NCBI RefSeq assembly: GCF_000273375.1
Contig: NZ_CM001557.1
Span: 1,270,016 to 1,334,015 of the forward strand
Reading direction: 5' to 3'
DNA length: 64,000 bases
DNA from: Bartonella birtlesii IBS 325
Lineage (GTDB): Bacteria > Pseudomonadota > Alphaproteobacteria > Rhizobiales > Rhizobiaceae
Part shown: in pieces, positions 40,861 to 49,946 of the stretch
Layout: every line of letters starts with the position of its first letter
Numbering within the stretch: position 1 is the first letter of the stretch
The notes under the pieces: generated by a model
Told to the model about the DNA's origin: nothing
Database searches by the model: none
Seen by the model: only the letters and a program-made list of their open reading frames with translations
Position numbers and translations under genes: made by a program

Positions 40861-41541
40861 TTAAGTGAGTGAGAGTATTTCAGGTGGAGGTGCAAGGAAT
40901 TCACCTGTAATATGATTATCTAGATATTGTGCACATCGTTCAATAAGTTCTTGATTGTAACCACTAAAAAAGTGATTGGCACCTTCCAATATTTCTTGCG
41001 TAATAGTGATCCCTTTTTGAGTTTTTAGTTTATCTACAAGCGTTTGTACATCTTTTGGAGGAGCAACTTTATCAATATTACCATGAATAATAAGCCCAGA
41101 AGAGGGACAAGGAGCAAGGAATGAAAAGTCATAAACATTGGGTTGAGGAGCAACGGATATAAAACCTTCAATTTCCGGTCGGCGCATTAAAAGTTGCATT
41201 CCAATCCAAGCACCAAATGAATATCCAGCTACCCAGCAATTTTTAGAATCGGGATGCTGTGTTTGCACCCAATCGAGCGCAGCAGCAGCATCTGAAAGTT
41301 CTCCTATTCCATAATCAAATTCACCTTGGCTACGACCAATGCCACGAAAATTAAAACGTAATGTTGTAAAACCGCGTTGTTGAAACATATAAAAAAGATC
41401 ATAAACAATTTTATTATTCATGGTGCCCCCAAATTGGGGATGAGGATGCAAAATAATTGCAATTGGTGCATTCCTCTGCTGTGAGGGCTGATAACGCCCT
41501 TCAAGCCGACCTACGGGACCATTAAAAATAACTTCTGGCAT
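40861..41541 (-). CDS. alpha/beta hydrolase
   Basis: A 226-residue cytosolic serine hydrolase of the widely conserved short type (HPHPQFGGTMNNKIV near 32-46, FNFRGIGRSQGEFD near 64-77). The nucleophile elbow GYSFG places Ser108. Asp157 (HGNIDKVAP) and His190 (GANHFF) complete the triad. The substrate is unknown; relatives are annotated only as hydrolases. It diverges from the nifS/suf operon, with 159 bases between the two starts. Confidence 0.85.
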   Translation of the reverse strand: MPEVIFNGPVGRLEGRYQPSQQRNAPIAIILHPHPQFGGTMNNKIVYDLFYMFQQRGFTTLRFNFRGIGRSQGEFDYGIGELSDAAAALDWVQTQHPDSKNCWVAGYSFGAWIGMQLLMRRPEIEGFISVAPQPNVYDFSFLAPCPSSGLIIHGNIDKVAPPKDVQTLVDKLKTQKGITITQEILEGANHFFSGYNQELIERCAQYLDNHITGEFLAPPPEILSLT

Positions 41542-41631
41542 TAAATGCTCCTTATATATGACAAGCTCTCATTGACCTCAACCGACTTTTACCATAGAAT
41601 CTCTTAATTGATTACTAGATATTCTTATTTA

Positions 41632-41664
41632 AGTGCATTTTTCAAGAAAATTGCACTATTTTTT
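41632..41664 (+). promoter_or_regulatory. terminator-like hairpin in the leader of the suf operon
   Basis: AGTGCA at 41632-41637 pairs with TGCACT at 41652-41657. After one T-T mismatch the stem continues with TTTT/AAAA to a tight CAAG loop, about eleven pairs in all. Six T follow at 41659-41664. It is oriented with the suf operon and lies 37 bases before the nifS-like start. The gene on the other side reads away, so there is no upstream transcript to terminate. It may be an attenuator or a protein-binding dyad. Confidence 0.5.
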
Positions 41665-41700
41665 AAAATCAATTCATCAGATAAATGATTGTGATGTAAA

Positions 41701-42846
41701 ATGGTTGTAAAACGTCGATATTTTGATCATAATGCAACAACACCGCTCAAAGAAAAAGCGCGGGTAGCATTAGTGGAATCTTTAGAGATATTGGGTAATC
41801 CCTCATCGGTTCATGCAGAAGGACGCGCTGCTAAGGCTTTATTACAAAAAGCACGTAGGCAAATCGCTGAAGGTCTTAAAACCAAGCCAGATCATGTTGT
41901 ATTTACATCTGGTGCAAGTGAGGCTGCAATGACTTTGTTAACACCCTTTTATAATATGGGAAAATCTAAAATTCATTTTTCCCATCTCTATATTGGTGCT
42001 ACTGAGCATCCATCTGTTGCAGAAGGGGGCCGTTTTCCTCAAGAATTCATCAGTACAATTGCTGTTGATAAAGATGGGCTTATTCAACAAGATAAATTAA
42101 TCTCTTTCTTAAAGATTCACGATAAAACAAAAGGGCTTCCTCTTGTTGCTATTCAAGCTGCAAATGGTGAAACGGGTGTTATTCAACCAATAAAAGAAAT
42201 AGCTGCTATCGTTCGGGATTCTGGAGGCATTCTGATTGTTGATTTAACGCAATATGTAGACAAAAATTTCGTTGATATTCATCAGATAGGAGGAGATTTT
42301 TTTATACTCTCTGCACACAAAATTGGTGGACCTAAAGGAATTGGGGCTTTTGTTTCAAATGGGAACCTTCTCATGCCATATCCTCTTATTATAGGAGGTG
42401 GGCAGGAAAAAGGTTTACGTGGAGGAACAGAAGCATTGCCACTTATTGCCGCTTTTGGAGCAGCGATAGCTGATTGTTACAGCCAAGAGGAGATAAAAAA
42501 GTTAATATTTTTACGCAATAAATTAGAAGATGGACTGCAAAAAATATCTTGTGATATCGAAATTTTTGGAAAAAGAGTCCAGCGTTTGCCAAACACAACT
42601 TATTTCACTATAGAAAATCTAAAAGCTGAAACGATGCAAATTGCTTTTGATTTAGCAGGATTTTCTGTGTCAGCAGGTTCTGCTTGTTCTTCAGGAAAAG
42701 TAAAACAAAGTAAAGTGGTGGAAGCAATGGGTTACGATGTCCCCAACGGAGCTATTCGCATTTCAATAGGACAGAACACAACGTCTCAAGATATCGATGA
42801 TTTTTTATTGGTTTTTTCTAAGATTGTCAGTAATAGTAAAAAATGA
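41701..42846 (+). CDS. cysteine desulfurase, NifS/IscS type
   Basis: PLP enzyme that takes sulfur from cysteine as a persulfide for Fe-S assembly or tRNA thiolation. The 381 residues show DHNATTPLK near the start, TEHPSV (about 101-106), the PLP lysine Lys207 in SAHKIGGPKGIGA and the catalytic Cys329 in SAGSACSSGK. The SSG-x-K loop places it in the group I NifS/IscS class, unlike SufS further down the same operon. Two desulfurases in one operon is a Rhizobiales arrangement. Length is slightly short but complete. Confidence 0.92.
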   Translation: MVVKRRYFDHNATTPLKEKARVALVESLEILGNPSSVHAEGRAAKALLQKARRQIAEGLKTKPDHVVFTSGASEAAMTLLTPFYNMGKSKIHFSHLYIGATEHPSVAEGGRFPQEFISTIAVDKDGLIQQDKLISFLKIHDKTKGLPLVAIQAANGETGVIQPIKEIAAIVRDSGGILIVDLTQYVDKNFVDIHQIGGDFFILSAHKIGGPKGIGAFVSNGNLLMPYPLIIGGGQEKGLRGGTEALPLIAAFGAAIADCYSQEEIKKLIFLRNKLEDGLQKISCDIEIFGKRVQRLPNTTYFTIENLKAETMQIAFDLAGFSVSAGSACSSGKVKQSKVVEAMGYDVPNGAIRISIGQNTTSQDIDDFLLVFSKIVSNSKK

Positions 42847-42973
42847 AATTTATTATTTTAAAATTTAAAATTGTTTTAAAAATAAAATAAGCTTGATTGA
42901 AATTTTCCTACTTTACATATAATTTAGAGAGTAAATTGCTGCTTTATCTTGTAACAAACAAGACTTTTAATCA

Positions 42974-42990
42974 CCGGTTCTTGACACCGG
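42974..42990 (+). other. hairpin in the sufB leader
   Basis: CCGGT at 42974-42978 and ACCGG at 42986-42990 form a short GC-rich stem with a seven-base loop, eight bases before the sufB ribosome binding site (GGAG, about 42998-43001). There is no T-run. It may protect or tune the sufB message after processing. Confidence 0.35.
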
Positions 42991-43008
42991 AAAGAATGGA
43001 GAAAGCTG

Positions 43009-44520
43009 ATGCCAGCAGTGCAGGAAACAATACACCAGGTACGCAAAATAGATGTTGATCAATATAAATACGGTTTTGAAACCAATATTGAAACAGATAA
43101 AGCTCCAAAGGGTTTAAATGAAGATATTATAAGATTTATTTCTGCCAAAAAAGGTGAACCTGAATGGATGTTTACATGGCGTTTGCAAGCTTTCCGCCGT
43201 TGGTTAACAATGCAAGAGCCAAATTGGGCACGTATTAAATACCCCAAAATTGATTTTCAAGAGCTCCATTATTACGCTGCTCCTAAAAATCACACAGGAC
43301 CAAAATCTTTAGACGAAGTAGATCCTGAATTATTGGCAACCTATGAAAAACTTGGCATTCCTCTTAAGGAGCAAGAAATTTTGGCAGGAGTAAGGAAACA
43401 ATCTGATCCCTCTACTTTTGATGATAATATTTATACATCAGGACAAGTAGCTATTGATGCGGTTTTTGATTCTGTTTCCGTTGTGACTACATTTAAAAAA
43501 GAGTTAGCACGTTCCGGCGTTATTTTTTGCTCTATTTCAGAAGCAATTATAGAACATTCTGATCTTATTAAGGAGTATTTAGGAGCAGTTGTACCAGCGG
43601 GTGATAATTATTATGCTGCCTTAAATGCAGCTGTTTTTACAGATGGTTCATTTGTTTATATCCCCAAAGGGATTCGCTGTCCTATGGAGCTTTCAACTTA
43701 TTTTAGGATTAATGAGCGTAATACAGGTCAATTTGAACGAACATTGATTATAGCAGACGAAGATTCTTACGTCTCTTATCTTGAAGGCTGCACCGCACCT
43801 CAACGCGATGAAAATCAACTTCATGCTGCTGTTGTTGAGCTCGTGGCCCTCAAAAATGCAGAAATTAAATATTCCACGGTACAAAATTGGTATCCTGGTG
43901 ACAAAGAAGGTAAGGGCGGTATTTATAATTTTGTTACAAAACGTGGAGATTGTCGGGGCGATAATTCTAAAATTTCATGGACACAAGTTGAAACTGGTTC
44001 TGCGATTACTTGGAAATATCCATCTTGTTTACTCCGTGGTGACAACTCGCGTGGTGAGTTCTACTCTATTGCGATTGCAAATGGTTATCAGCAGATTGAC
44101 TCTGGTACAAAAATGATTCATTTGGGAAAAAATACATCAAGTCGTATTGTTTCTAAAGGTATTTCTGCTGGTTTTTCAAATAACACATATCGTGGGCAAG
44201 TTACAGCGCATCGAAAAGCTCAGAATGCGCGTAATTTTACGCAATGTGATAGCTTATTAATTGGTAATAACTGTGGTGCCCATACAGTGCCTTATATTGA
44301 AGCAAAAAATGCGACAGCACAATTTGAACATGAAGCGACAACATCAAAAATTTCTGATGATCAGCTTTTTTATGTCATGCAGCGGGGAATTCCTGAAGAA
44401 GAAGCAATAGCGTTAATTGTGAATGGTTTTGTAAAAGAAGTTATTCAGAAACTTCCAATGGAATTTGCTGTTGAAGCACAAAAACTCATTGGTATTAGCC
44501 TCGAAGGTAGCGTTGGATAA
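43009..44520 (+). CDS. sufB: Fe-S cluster assembly protein SufB
   Basis: Core scaffold subunit of the SufBC2D complex, on which [Fe-S] clusters are built before transfer. The 503 residues are full length. Family marks include [16 protein letters not shown] near 46-61, [17 protein letters not shown] near 220-236, [21 protein letters not shown] near 258-278, and the C-terminal region [14 protein letters not shown] with the metal/persulfide-relevant residues. The cysteine in EGCTAP is typical. It is separated from sufC by 158 bases, more than is usual inside this operon. Confidence 0.96.
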   Translation: MPAVQETIHQVRKIDVDQYKYGFETNIETDKAPKGLNEDIIRFISAKKGEPEWMFTWRLQAFRRWLTMQEPNWARIKYPKIDFQELHYYAAPKNHTGPKSLDEVDPELLATYEKLGIPLKEQEILAGVRKQSDPSTFDDNIYTSGQVAIDAVFDSVSVVTTFKKELARSGVIFCSISEAIIEHSDLIKEYLGAVVPAGDNYYAALNAAVFTDGSFVYIPKGIRCPMELSTYFRINERNTGQFERTLIIADEDSYVSYLEGCTAPQRDENQLHAAVVELVALKNAEIKYSTVQNWYPGDKEGKGGIYNFVTKRGDCRGDNSKISWTQVETGSAITWKYPSCLLRGDNSRGEFYSIAIANGYQQIDSGTKMIHLGKNTSSRIVSKGISAGFSNNTYRGQVTAHRKAQNARNFTQCDSLLIGNNCGAHTVPYIEAKNATAQFEHEATTSKISDDQLFYVMQRGIPEEEAIALIVNGFVKEVIQKLPMEFAVEAQKLIGISLEGSVG

Positions 44521-44636
44521 TTTTATTTATGAGATAAAGAGAAAATTTAATGCAAAAGAACTATAATAGTAGCAAACAATGAGCTGTATATTAATTTATA
44601 GAAAAAATTGATATAAAAGCAAGGCGAAAGCGTATC

Positions 44637-44655
44637 GTTATCTGAAAAAGATAAC
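44637..44655 (+). other. intercistronic hairpin between sufB and sufC
   Basis: GTTATCT (44637-44643) and AGATAAC (44649-44655) form a perfect 7-bp stem with the loop GAAAA, just upstream of the sufC ribosome binding site AGGA (about 44667-44670). The 158-base spacer otherwise has no open frame. It may set the ratio of sufB to sufC message. Confidence 0.4.
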
Positions 44656-44678
44656 AACAGCCAGAACAGGATTAAATT

Positions 44679-45434
44679 ATGTTAGAGATAAAAAATTTAC
44701 GTGCCCGGATTGTTGGGACCGATACAGAAGTTATTCGCGGTTTAAGTTTGACGATTCAAGATGGTGAAGTTGCTGCTATTATGGGACAAAATGGAGCTGG
44801 AAAATCGACTTTGTCTTATTTGCTTGCTGGTCATAATGATTATGAAGTGATAGAAGGTGATATCCTTTATAATGAACAATCACTGTTAGAAATGGATCCA
44901 GCAGAACGCGCCGCATATGGTATTTTTCTTGCATTTCAATATCCAATGGAAATACCTGGAGTGGCAACGATGGAGTTTTTAAAAGTTGCGATGAATTCTC
45001 AACGTAAAGTGCGCGGTGATAAAGAACTTAAGATTCCTGAGTTTATAAAACGTGTTAAAGAAATTTCTTCGGAACTTGATATAGATATGAATATGCTCAA
45101 ACGTCCCTTAAATGTAGGTTTTTCAGGTGGAGAAAAAAAGCGCGCTGAAATTTTACAAATGGCACTTCTTGAACCTAAACTTTGCATTTTAGATGAAACA
45201 GATTCTGGTCTAGACATTGATGCACTAAAAATTGTTGCTGATGGTGTTAATAAACTTCGGGATTCAAAGCGTTCATTTTTGGTAATTACCCATTACCAAC
45301 GCCTTCTTAATTATATTATCCCTGATACAGTACATGTTCTTTATAAAGGGCGCATTATTAAAAGCGGAGATAAATCATTAGCGCTTTATTTGGAACAAAA
45401 TGGATATACTAATCTTATTAGTGAAGCGGCTTAA
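44679..45434 (+). CDS. sufC: Fe-S cluster assembly ATPase SufC
   Basis: ABC-type ATPase of the SufBC2D scaffold. Walker A is GQNGAGKST at 36-44, the signature is FSGGEKKRAEILQM at 148-161 and Walker B is CILDETDSGLD at 169-179, the last being diagnostic for SufC. The 251-residue length is normal. There are no membrane segments; it acts in the cytosol. sufD starts five bases after the stop. Confidence 0.96.
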   Translation: MLEIKNLRARIVGTDTEVIRGLSLTIQDGEVAAIMGQNGAGKSTLSYLLAGHNDYEVIEGDILYNEQSLLEMDPAERAAYGIFLAFQYPMEIPGVATMEFLKVAMNSQRKVRGDKELKIPEFIKRVKEISSELDIDMNMLKRPLNVGFSGGEKKRAEILQMALLEPKLCILDETDSGLDIDALKIVADGVNKLRDSKRSFLVITHYQRLLNYIIPDTVHVLYKGRIIKSGDKSLALYLEQNGYTNLISEAA

Positions 45435-45439
45435 GGTCA

Positions 45440-46711
45440 TTGAATATGAACGCACAGAAAGAATTATTAGAGGTTGAAAAAGATATACTCAATAATTTTA
45501 ATCAATATATCAAGAACTTACCCGGCGATGAGACTGTGCAGGTAATTCGCAAAAAAGCTATTGAACTGTTTCAAACCACACGACTTCCTTCACGTAAAAT
45601 TGAAAATTGGCACTACACTAATCTGCGTACATTATTGAAATCTGTTAGTGATTTTTCAGAAGTAAATGATGAAGAACAATTGGTTGATACATTGTTTTCA
45701 GAGGGCGCCATTTTTTCTATTAAAAATGGAAAGACCGATAAAAAGTCAAAGATCATAAATGTTGCAACAAGACAATTTGCGGATGCATTAAAAGAAAATT
45801 CTATACAAATAGACCAACTCATTGCTCGAGAAGACTTTATTGGGCAAATAAATACGGCTTTTGTTACAGATGGATGGCTTTTTCACATTCCTGAAAATAC
45901 AAAGTTAACTGTTCCTATAGAATTACAAAATATTCAAATGGGTGGGCAATCTCATATTTTTTCAAACATAAAAGTTGATAAAAATAGTCAAGTTGTGTTT
46001 GTTGAACATCAAATTGGCAATGATAAAGATACCTTTGTCAGTTCGATATTTTCTTTAGATATCGCCGCTTATAGTGATATTACATGGATAATTATTCGAA
46101 ATCGTGGTTTCAGTTCTACACAGTTCGGCCGATTTCAAGCGGTTCTTGGTCAAGGAGCTAAATTATCGCTTTATGTGGTTAATATAGGTAGTCAACTTAA
46201 TCGACAAGAAATTGATATTGAATTACAGGGAAAAGAGGCTGATTTTCAATTACGAGCAATAAATTTGCTATCTGGGCAAACGCATAACGATCTTACAATG
46301 AACGTTCGTCATGTTGAAGAAAAATCAACCTCAACCGAAATTATACGCAATGTGGTTACAGATAAAGCAGTTGGTGTTTTTCAAGGAATAATACGCGTTT
46401 CTCAAAAAGCGCAAAAAACAGATGCGCGCATGGCTTGTAATAGTCTTATTCTTTCAGATGATGCAGAATTTAATGCAAAACCTGAATTAGAAATTTTTGC
46501 TGATGATGTTGTATGTGGTCATGGTGCGACAGTTGCCAATATTAATCATGATCATCTCTTTTATCTCATGGCGCGCGGCATCCCTTTTAAAGCAGCTTGC
46601 GCACTTTTAATTAAAGGATTTGTCTTCGAGCTTATTGAAGATATGAAGCAGAATAATATTCAAACTATTTTGAGGAATATTATTAGTATGTGGTTAGAAA
46701 AAAATGTTTAA
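45440..46711 (+). CDS. sufD: Fe-S cluster assembly protein SufD
   Basis: Structural partner of SufB in the scaffold, of the same beta-helix fold. The N-terminal helical part contains PSRKIENWHYTNLRTLL (about 51-67). The C-terminal core has RMACNSLILSDDAEFNAKPELEIFADDVVCGHGATV and FYLMARGIPFKAA, where the conserved histidine of CGHGAT (needed for iron acquisition in E. coli SufD) is present. Length 423 is normal. The start could be ATG 45446, one residue pair later. Confidence 0.94.
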   Translation: MNMNAQKELLEVEKDILNNFNQYIKNLPGDETVQVIRKKAIELFQTTRLPSRKIENWHYTNLRTLLKSVSDFSEVNDEEQLVDTLFSEGAIFSIKNGKTDKKSKIINVATRQFADALKENSIQIDQLIAREDFIGQINTAFVTDGWLFHIPENTKLTVPIELQNIQMGGQSHIFSNIKVDKNSQVVFVEHQIGNDKDTFVSSIFSLDIAAYSDITWIIIRNRGFSSTQFGRFQAVLGQGAKLSLYVVNIGSQLNRQEIDIELQGKEADFQLRAINLLSGQTHNDLTMNVRHVEEKSTSTEIIRNVVTDKAVGVFQGIIRVSQKAQKTDARMACNSLILSDDAEFNAKPELEIFADDVVCGHGATVANINHDHLFYLMARGIPFKAACALLIKGFVFELIEDMKQNNIQTILRNIISMWLEKNV

Positions 46712-46719
46712 GGTACAAA

Positions 46720-47964
46720 ATGGAAAATGACGTACAAACATTAAATTATGATGTAGAAGCAATTCGGCATGATTTTCCTCTTTTGCACCATAGTGTTTAT
46801 GGCAAGCGATTGGCTTATCTTGATAGTGGTGCATCTGCTCAAAAGCCGCAATCTGTGCTTGATACAATGAATAATTTCTATCAATCTCGTTATGCAAATG
46901 TGCATCGAGGAATGCATTTTTTATCGAATGCAGCAACACAATCTTATGAAGATGCTCGCGAAACAGTTCGTGATTTTTTAAATGCTCAAAAAGTGAAAGA
47001 AATTGTTTTTACAAAAAGTGCGACAGAGGCTATTAACACCGTTGCTTATGGTTGGGGGATGCCCAAATTGAATGAAGGTGATGAAATTGTTCTCACCATT
47101 ATGGAGCATCACTCAAATATTATTCCTTGGCATTTTATTCGTGAACGAAAAGGCGTTAAGCTTGTTTTTGTGCCAGTTGATGAAGATGGTATTTTACATA
47201 TCGAAGATTTTCAAAAGGCTTTAAATGATAGAACAAAACTTGTTAGTATTACACATATGTCTAATATACTGGGGACTATGCCCTCTGTTAAAAAAGTTAT
47301 TAAGCTATCGCACCAAAATTCTATTCCTGTTCTTGTTGATGGTTCTCAAGGGGCTGTACATTTGACAGTTGATGTCCAAGACCTTGATTGCGACTGGTAT
47401 GTTTTTACGGGTCATAAGCTTTATGGTCCTACAGGTATTGGCGTTCTTTATGGTAAGGAATATAGACTAGAAGAGATGTATCCTTTTCAAGGGGGAGGGG
47501 AGATGATTGAGGATGTAACTGTTAATGAGGTTGTTTACAATTCTCCCCCTTATCGTTTTGAAGCGGGCACTCCTCCTATAGCCGAAGCTATTGGATTGGC
47601 AGCTGCTATTGATTATATACAGAAAAAAGATAGAAATGCTATTCATGCACATGAAACAGCACTTTTATCCTATGCACATGAAAGACTTGAAACGATTAAG
47701 TCATTACGTATTTACGGATGTTCTCCTCATAAAGGTGCTATTATATCTTTTGAAATAGAAGGCATTCATGCCCATGATATTGCTATGTTTATTGATCGAC
47801 AAGGTGTTGCTATACGTGCCGGGACACATTGTGCACAACCTTTATTACAGCATTTTGGTTTGACATCTGCTTGTCGTGCATCACTAGCCATGTATAGTAA
47901 TCATGAAGACATCGACCAATTGGTAGAAGCATTAGAAAAAGCAAGGACATTTTTTAATGGCTAA
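46720..47964 (+). CDS. sufS: cysteine desulfurase SufS
   Basis: Group II cysteine desulfurase feeding persulfide sulfur to the SUF scaffold. I start it at ATG 46720 (414 residues), eight bases after the sufD stop. The open frame from 46690 overlaps sufD and adds unconserved residues. The PLP lysine is Lys233 in FTGHKLYGPTGIG and the catalytic cysteine is Cys371 in RAGTHCAQP, the SufS-type context. It normally needs a SufE or SufU partner to activate it, and none is in the window. Confidence 0.95.
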   Translation: MENDVQTLNYDVEAIRHDFPLLHHSVYGKRLAYLDSGASAQKPQSVLDTMNNFYQSRYANVHRGMHFLSNAATQSYEDARETVRDFLNAQKVKEIVFTKSATEAINTVAYGWGMPKLNEGDEIVLTIMEHHSNIIPWHFIRERKGVKLVFVPVDEDGILHIEDFQKALNDRTKLVSITHMSNILGTMPSVKKVIKLSHQNSIPVLVDGSQGAVHLTVDVQDLDCDWYVFTGHKLYGPTGIGVLYGKEYRLEEMYPFQGGGEMIEDVTVNEVVYNSPPYRFEAGTPPIAEAIGLAAAIDYIQKKDRNAIHAHETALLSYAHERLETIKSLRIYGCSPHKGAIISFEIEGIHAHDIAMFIDRQGVAIRAGTHCAQPLLQHFGLTSACRASLAMYSNHEDIDQLVEALEKARTFFNG

Positions 47965-48358
47965 AACAATTGAAGAGCATCATTCTACAGAAGCTGTAGA
48001 AACTGTAAGTGAAAATGAAAAATCTTACATATCGGCAATTCCAGCAGATGAAATTGATCGTATGACAAATGATATCATTTCTGCTCTCAAAACAGTTTAT
48101 GATCCGGAGATTCCTGCTGATATTTATGAGCTAGGATTGATTTATCGTATTGATATTGAAGATGATCGTTCAGTAAAAATTGAAATGACACTTACAGCAC
48201 CGGGATGTCCTGTTGCCGGCGAAATGCCGAGTTGGGTAGAAAATGCTGTAAGCGCAGTTGAAGGTGTTTCACATGTTGAAGTCACCATGACGTTTGATCC
48301 ACCATGGACACCTGATTGTATGTCAGAAGAAGCGCAAATTGCTGTCGGATGGTACTAG
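47957..48358 (+). CDS. sufT: SUF system DUF59 (MIP18-family) protein SufT
   Basis: A 133-residue protein of the MIP18/DUF59 family that helps mature Fe-S proteins. Residues 30-133 hold the family core with DPEIPADIYELGLIYRI (about 49-65), TLTAPGCPVAGEMPSW (about 80-95, with the conserved cysteine) and FDPPWTPDCMSEEA at the end. The first 25 residues are acidic and variable. It overlaps sufS by eight bases and is the last gene of the operon. In related genomes an A-type carrier (SufA/HesB) follows; here the next gene is sodC on the other strand. Confidence 0.92.
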   Translation: MAKTIEEHHSTEAVETVSENEKSYISAIPADEIDRMTNDIISALKTVYDPEIPADIYELGLIYRIDIEDDRSVKIEMTLTAPGCPVAGEMPSWVENAVSAVEGVSHVEVTMTFDPPWTPDCMSEEAQIAVGWY

Positions 48359-48386
48359 AATTTCGTAACTTATTGTGATGTTAGCT

Positions 48387-48935
48387 TTATTCTTCTATAA
48401 TACCACACGCTAAACGCGCACCACCTCCGCCAAGTGGTAATGGCTTATCTGATTGATTATCTCCCCCTATATGAATTATTAATGAGTGCCCCGTAATTTC
48501 TGAAAGCTTTTTAATTCTTGGAGCAAGAACACTCATTGTTGAATTGCCCTTATCATCGACGTAAAGTACAGGTAAGTCACCAAAGTGCCCATTCATATTA
48601 TAAGGCCCAAGATGTTTATAGGTATGGTTTGGATCATAGTGTCCACCTGCACCACCGCCAATTATACCATCTTTCGTATCACATGAAGGATTCTCATGTA
48701 TATGAAAACCGTGCAAACCTTCCGGTAAGGTAGACAAATTTGGCGTAAAAACCAGGCCATATGCGTTTTCTTCAATTTTAATTGTGCCAATAGATTTCTT
48801 TATATTGTTCTTTTCTAGTTCATAAACTTTTACTTGCATAGATTTTGCTAATACAGTATTGTTAAAAGTAAAAAATGTTATTGAAGCTAATAATAGAATT
48901 AAAATTTTATTTATACAGTATATTTTTGTAGTCAT
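48387..48935 (-). CDS. sodC: Cu/Zn superoxide dismutase, periplasmic
   Basis: Dismutates superoxide outside the cytosol, often a defence against the host oxidative burst. Residues 1-30 form a signal peptide (ILILLLASITFFTF, then VLAKS). Metal and structural motifs are present: GLHGFHIHENPSC (copper His pair and disulfide Cys), GGHYDP (zinc region), GHFGDLP, and the C-terminal IIHIGGDNQSDKPLPLGGGG with the disulfide partner in RLACGII. The 182-residue length is normal. It converges on the suf operon with 28 bases between. Confidence 0.95.
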   Translation of the reverse strand: MTTKIYCINKILILLLASITFFTFNNTVLAKSMQVKVYELEKNNIKKSIGTIKIEENAYGLVFTPNLSTLPEGLHGFHIHENPSCDTKDGIIGGGAGGHYDPNHTYKHLGPYNMNGHFGDLPVLYVDDKGNSTMSVLAPRIKKLSEITGHSLIIHIGGDNQSDKPLPLGGGGARLACGIIEE

Positions 48936-49297
48936 TTTAATTAACTCTCACAAATTGAAAAATATTTATTGTAGTAATTTTTATCTTAAGTATAAAACTA
49001 AATCTATACTTTATAATATAGCTCTTTTACATTCTAATAATTGTTCTATTCTCTTAAGTAAAAAATTAAGTTCAAAATAAATCTTTTTATACATTTTAAA
49101 ATATCTAAAATGATCTCTCCTATCTTTCATAATGCAGCTTTTATAAATTGATAGTTATGTTTCACTTACATTTCTTCAAGAGATATTTCTAAAAAAGTGG
49201 AGATTCTTTTAAGGTTTTATAAGAAATTAAGTAAGTAACTTTAATACCTTATCCAGCACTTAGCTATAATATAACGTAATTTCTTTATAAGGAATAA
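48936..49297. other. AT-rich intergenic region
   Basis: About 360 bases between the sodC start and the end of the next minus-strand gene. Very AT-rich. The short frames it contains have a composition expected by chance. The sodC promoter must lie at its left edge; no clear boxes were assigned. Confidence 0.5.
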
Positions 49298-49624
49298 TTA
49301 TCGTGATGTGTATAAATTTCCTATAAAAATACAAAATGTACCGATAAAAATACCCGTTATTGATCCTATCATTGCACCAACTATTATTCCGATGGAAAAT
49401 GCTATGCTTATACCCATTGTGACAATTGGACCAAATCCTGGTAGAGCAATATAACCATAAGTTGCAAGAATTGCTGTGATCGCTCCTGATATACTGCCAT
49501 TTAAACTTCCGATAAAAGCTGACTCTTTAATAGAATGAAAGACTTTTTTTAAAAAAGTTCTTTCACAGTTATTAGAAGCAATATCACTACAGGTTTTAAA
49601 ATCAATCACATTTTTTTCTTTCAT
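49298..49624 (-). CDS. unrecognised glycine-rich membrane protein
   Basis: Starting at ATG 49624 this gives 108 residues (the open frame reaches 49666 but then begins inside the upstream gene). After a charged N-terminus with two cysteines (KTCSDIASNNC), residues 35-105 are two long hydrophobic stretches full of glycine and alanine spaced as in glycine-zipper membrane helices (IGSLNGSISGAITAIL, then MIGSITGIFIG). No enzyme motif is visible. It overlaps the stop of the upstream secreted protein by about 23 bases, so they form a pair. Bacteriocin-like, holin-like or simple membrane proteins can look like this. Function unknown. Confidence 0.55.
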   Translation of the reverse strand: MKEKNVIDFKTCSDIASNNCERTFLKKVFHSIKESAFIGSLNGSISGAITAILATYGYIALPGFGPIVTMGISIAFSIGIIVGAMIGSITGIFIGTFCIFIGNLYTSR

Positions 49625-49946
49625 TTTGAACACTAACTGTTCCAGAATAATCAACAGATATGACAAAATAACACTTTTTAAATTCTACTAAAGCACGCCA
49701 AATACCTTTATCGTCTAAACGCAATCGTTTAATATTGGTAAAACCATTTTGCATGAAGCAGTTTCTAATTTGTGAAGCAGTAAACGAATTTTGTCCTGGT
49801 TTAGTAATGTCTTTAGTAAAGCTATATGCAAAAGCCTTACAATAGGGAGCATAAAAAACTTTACTTATTGAAGCCGTAACTATAGATGAGAGACATATAA
49901 TAATCATAAAAAAAATACTTGAGTTTAAAATTTTACTTAATCTCAT
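49602..49946 (-). CDS. unrecognised secreted protein
   Basis: A 114-residue protein with an N-terminal signal peptide (ILNSSIFFMIIICLSSIVTAS, about 6-27). The mature part holds four cysteines (FYAPYCKAF, IRNCFMQNG, FKKCYFV and the near-terminal KKCD), so disulfides in the periplasm are likely. It has the size and tone of small inhibitors or adaptors, with mixed alpha/beta residues (KRLRLDDKGIWRALVEFKKCYFVISV). I recognise no family. It is the first gene of a two-gene cassette whose second gene encodes a glycine-rich membrane protein. Confidence 0.55.
   Translation of the reverse strand: MRLSKILNSSIFFMIIICLSSIVTASISKVFYAPYCKAFAYSFTKDITKPGQNSFTASQIRNCFMQNGFTNIKRLRLDDKGIWRALVEFKKCYFVISVDYSGTVSVQNERKKCD

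Noticed and set aside
42847..42895. AT-only inverted repeats after the nifS-like gene as a terminator
   Set aside because: The pairing is only A-T in a stretch of nearly pure A/T, so it has no meaning beyond composition.
48859..49080. 73-codon plus-strand frame over the sodC start
   Set aside because: It is antisense to the sodC signal peptide and then runs through AT-rich spacer, with no ribosome binding site or conserved feature.
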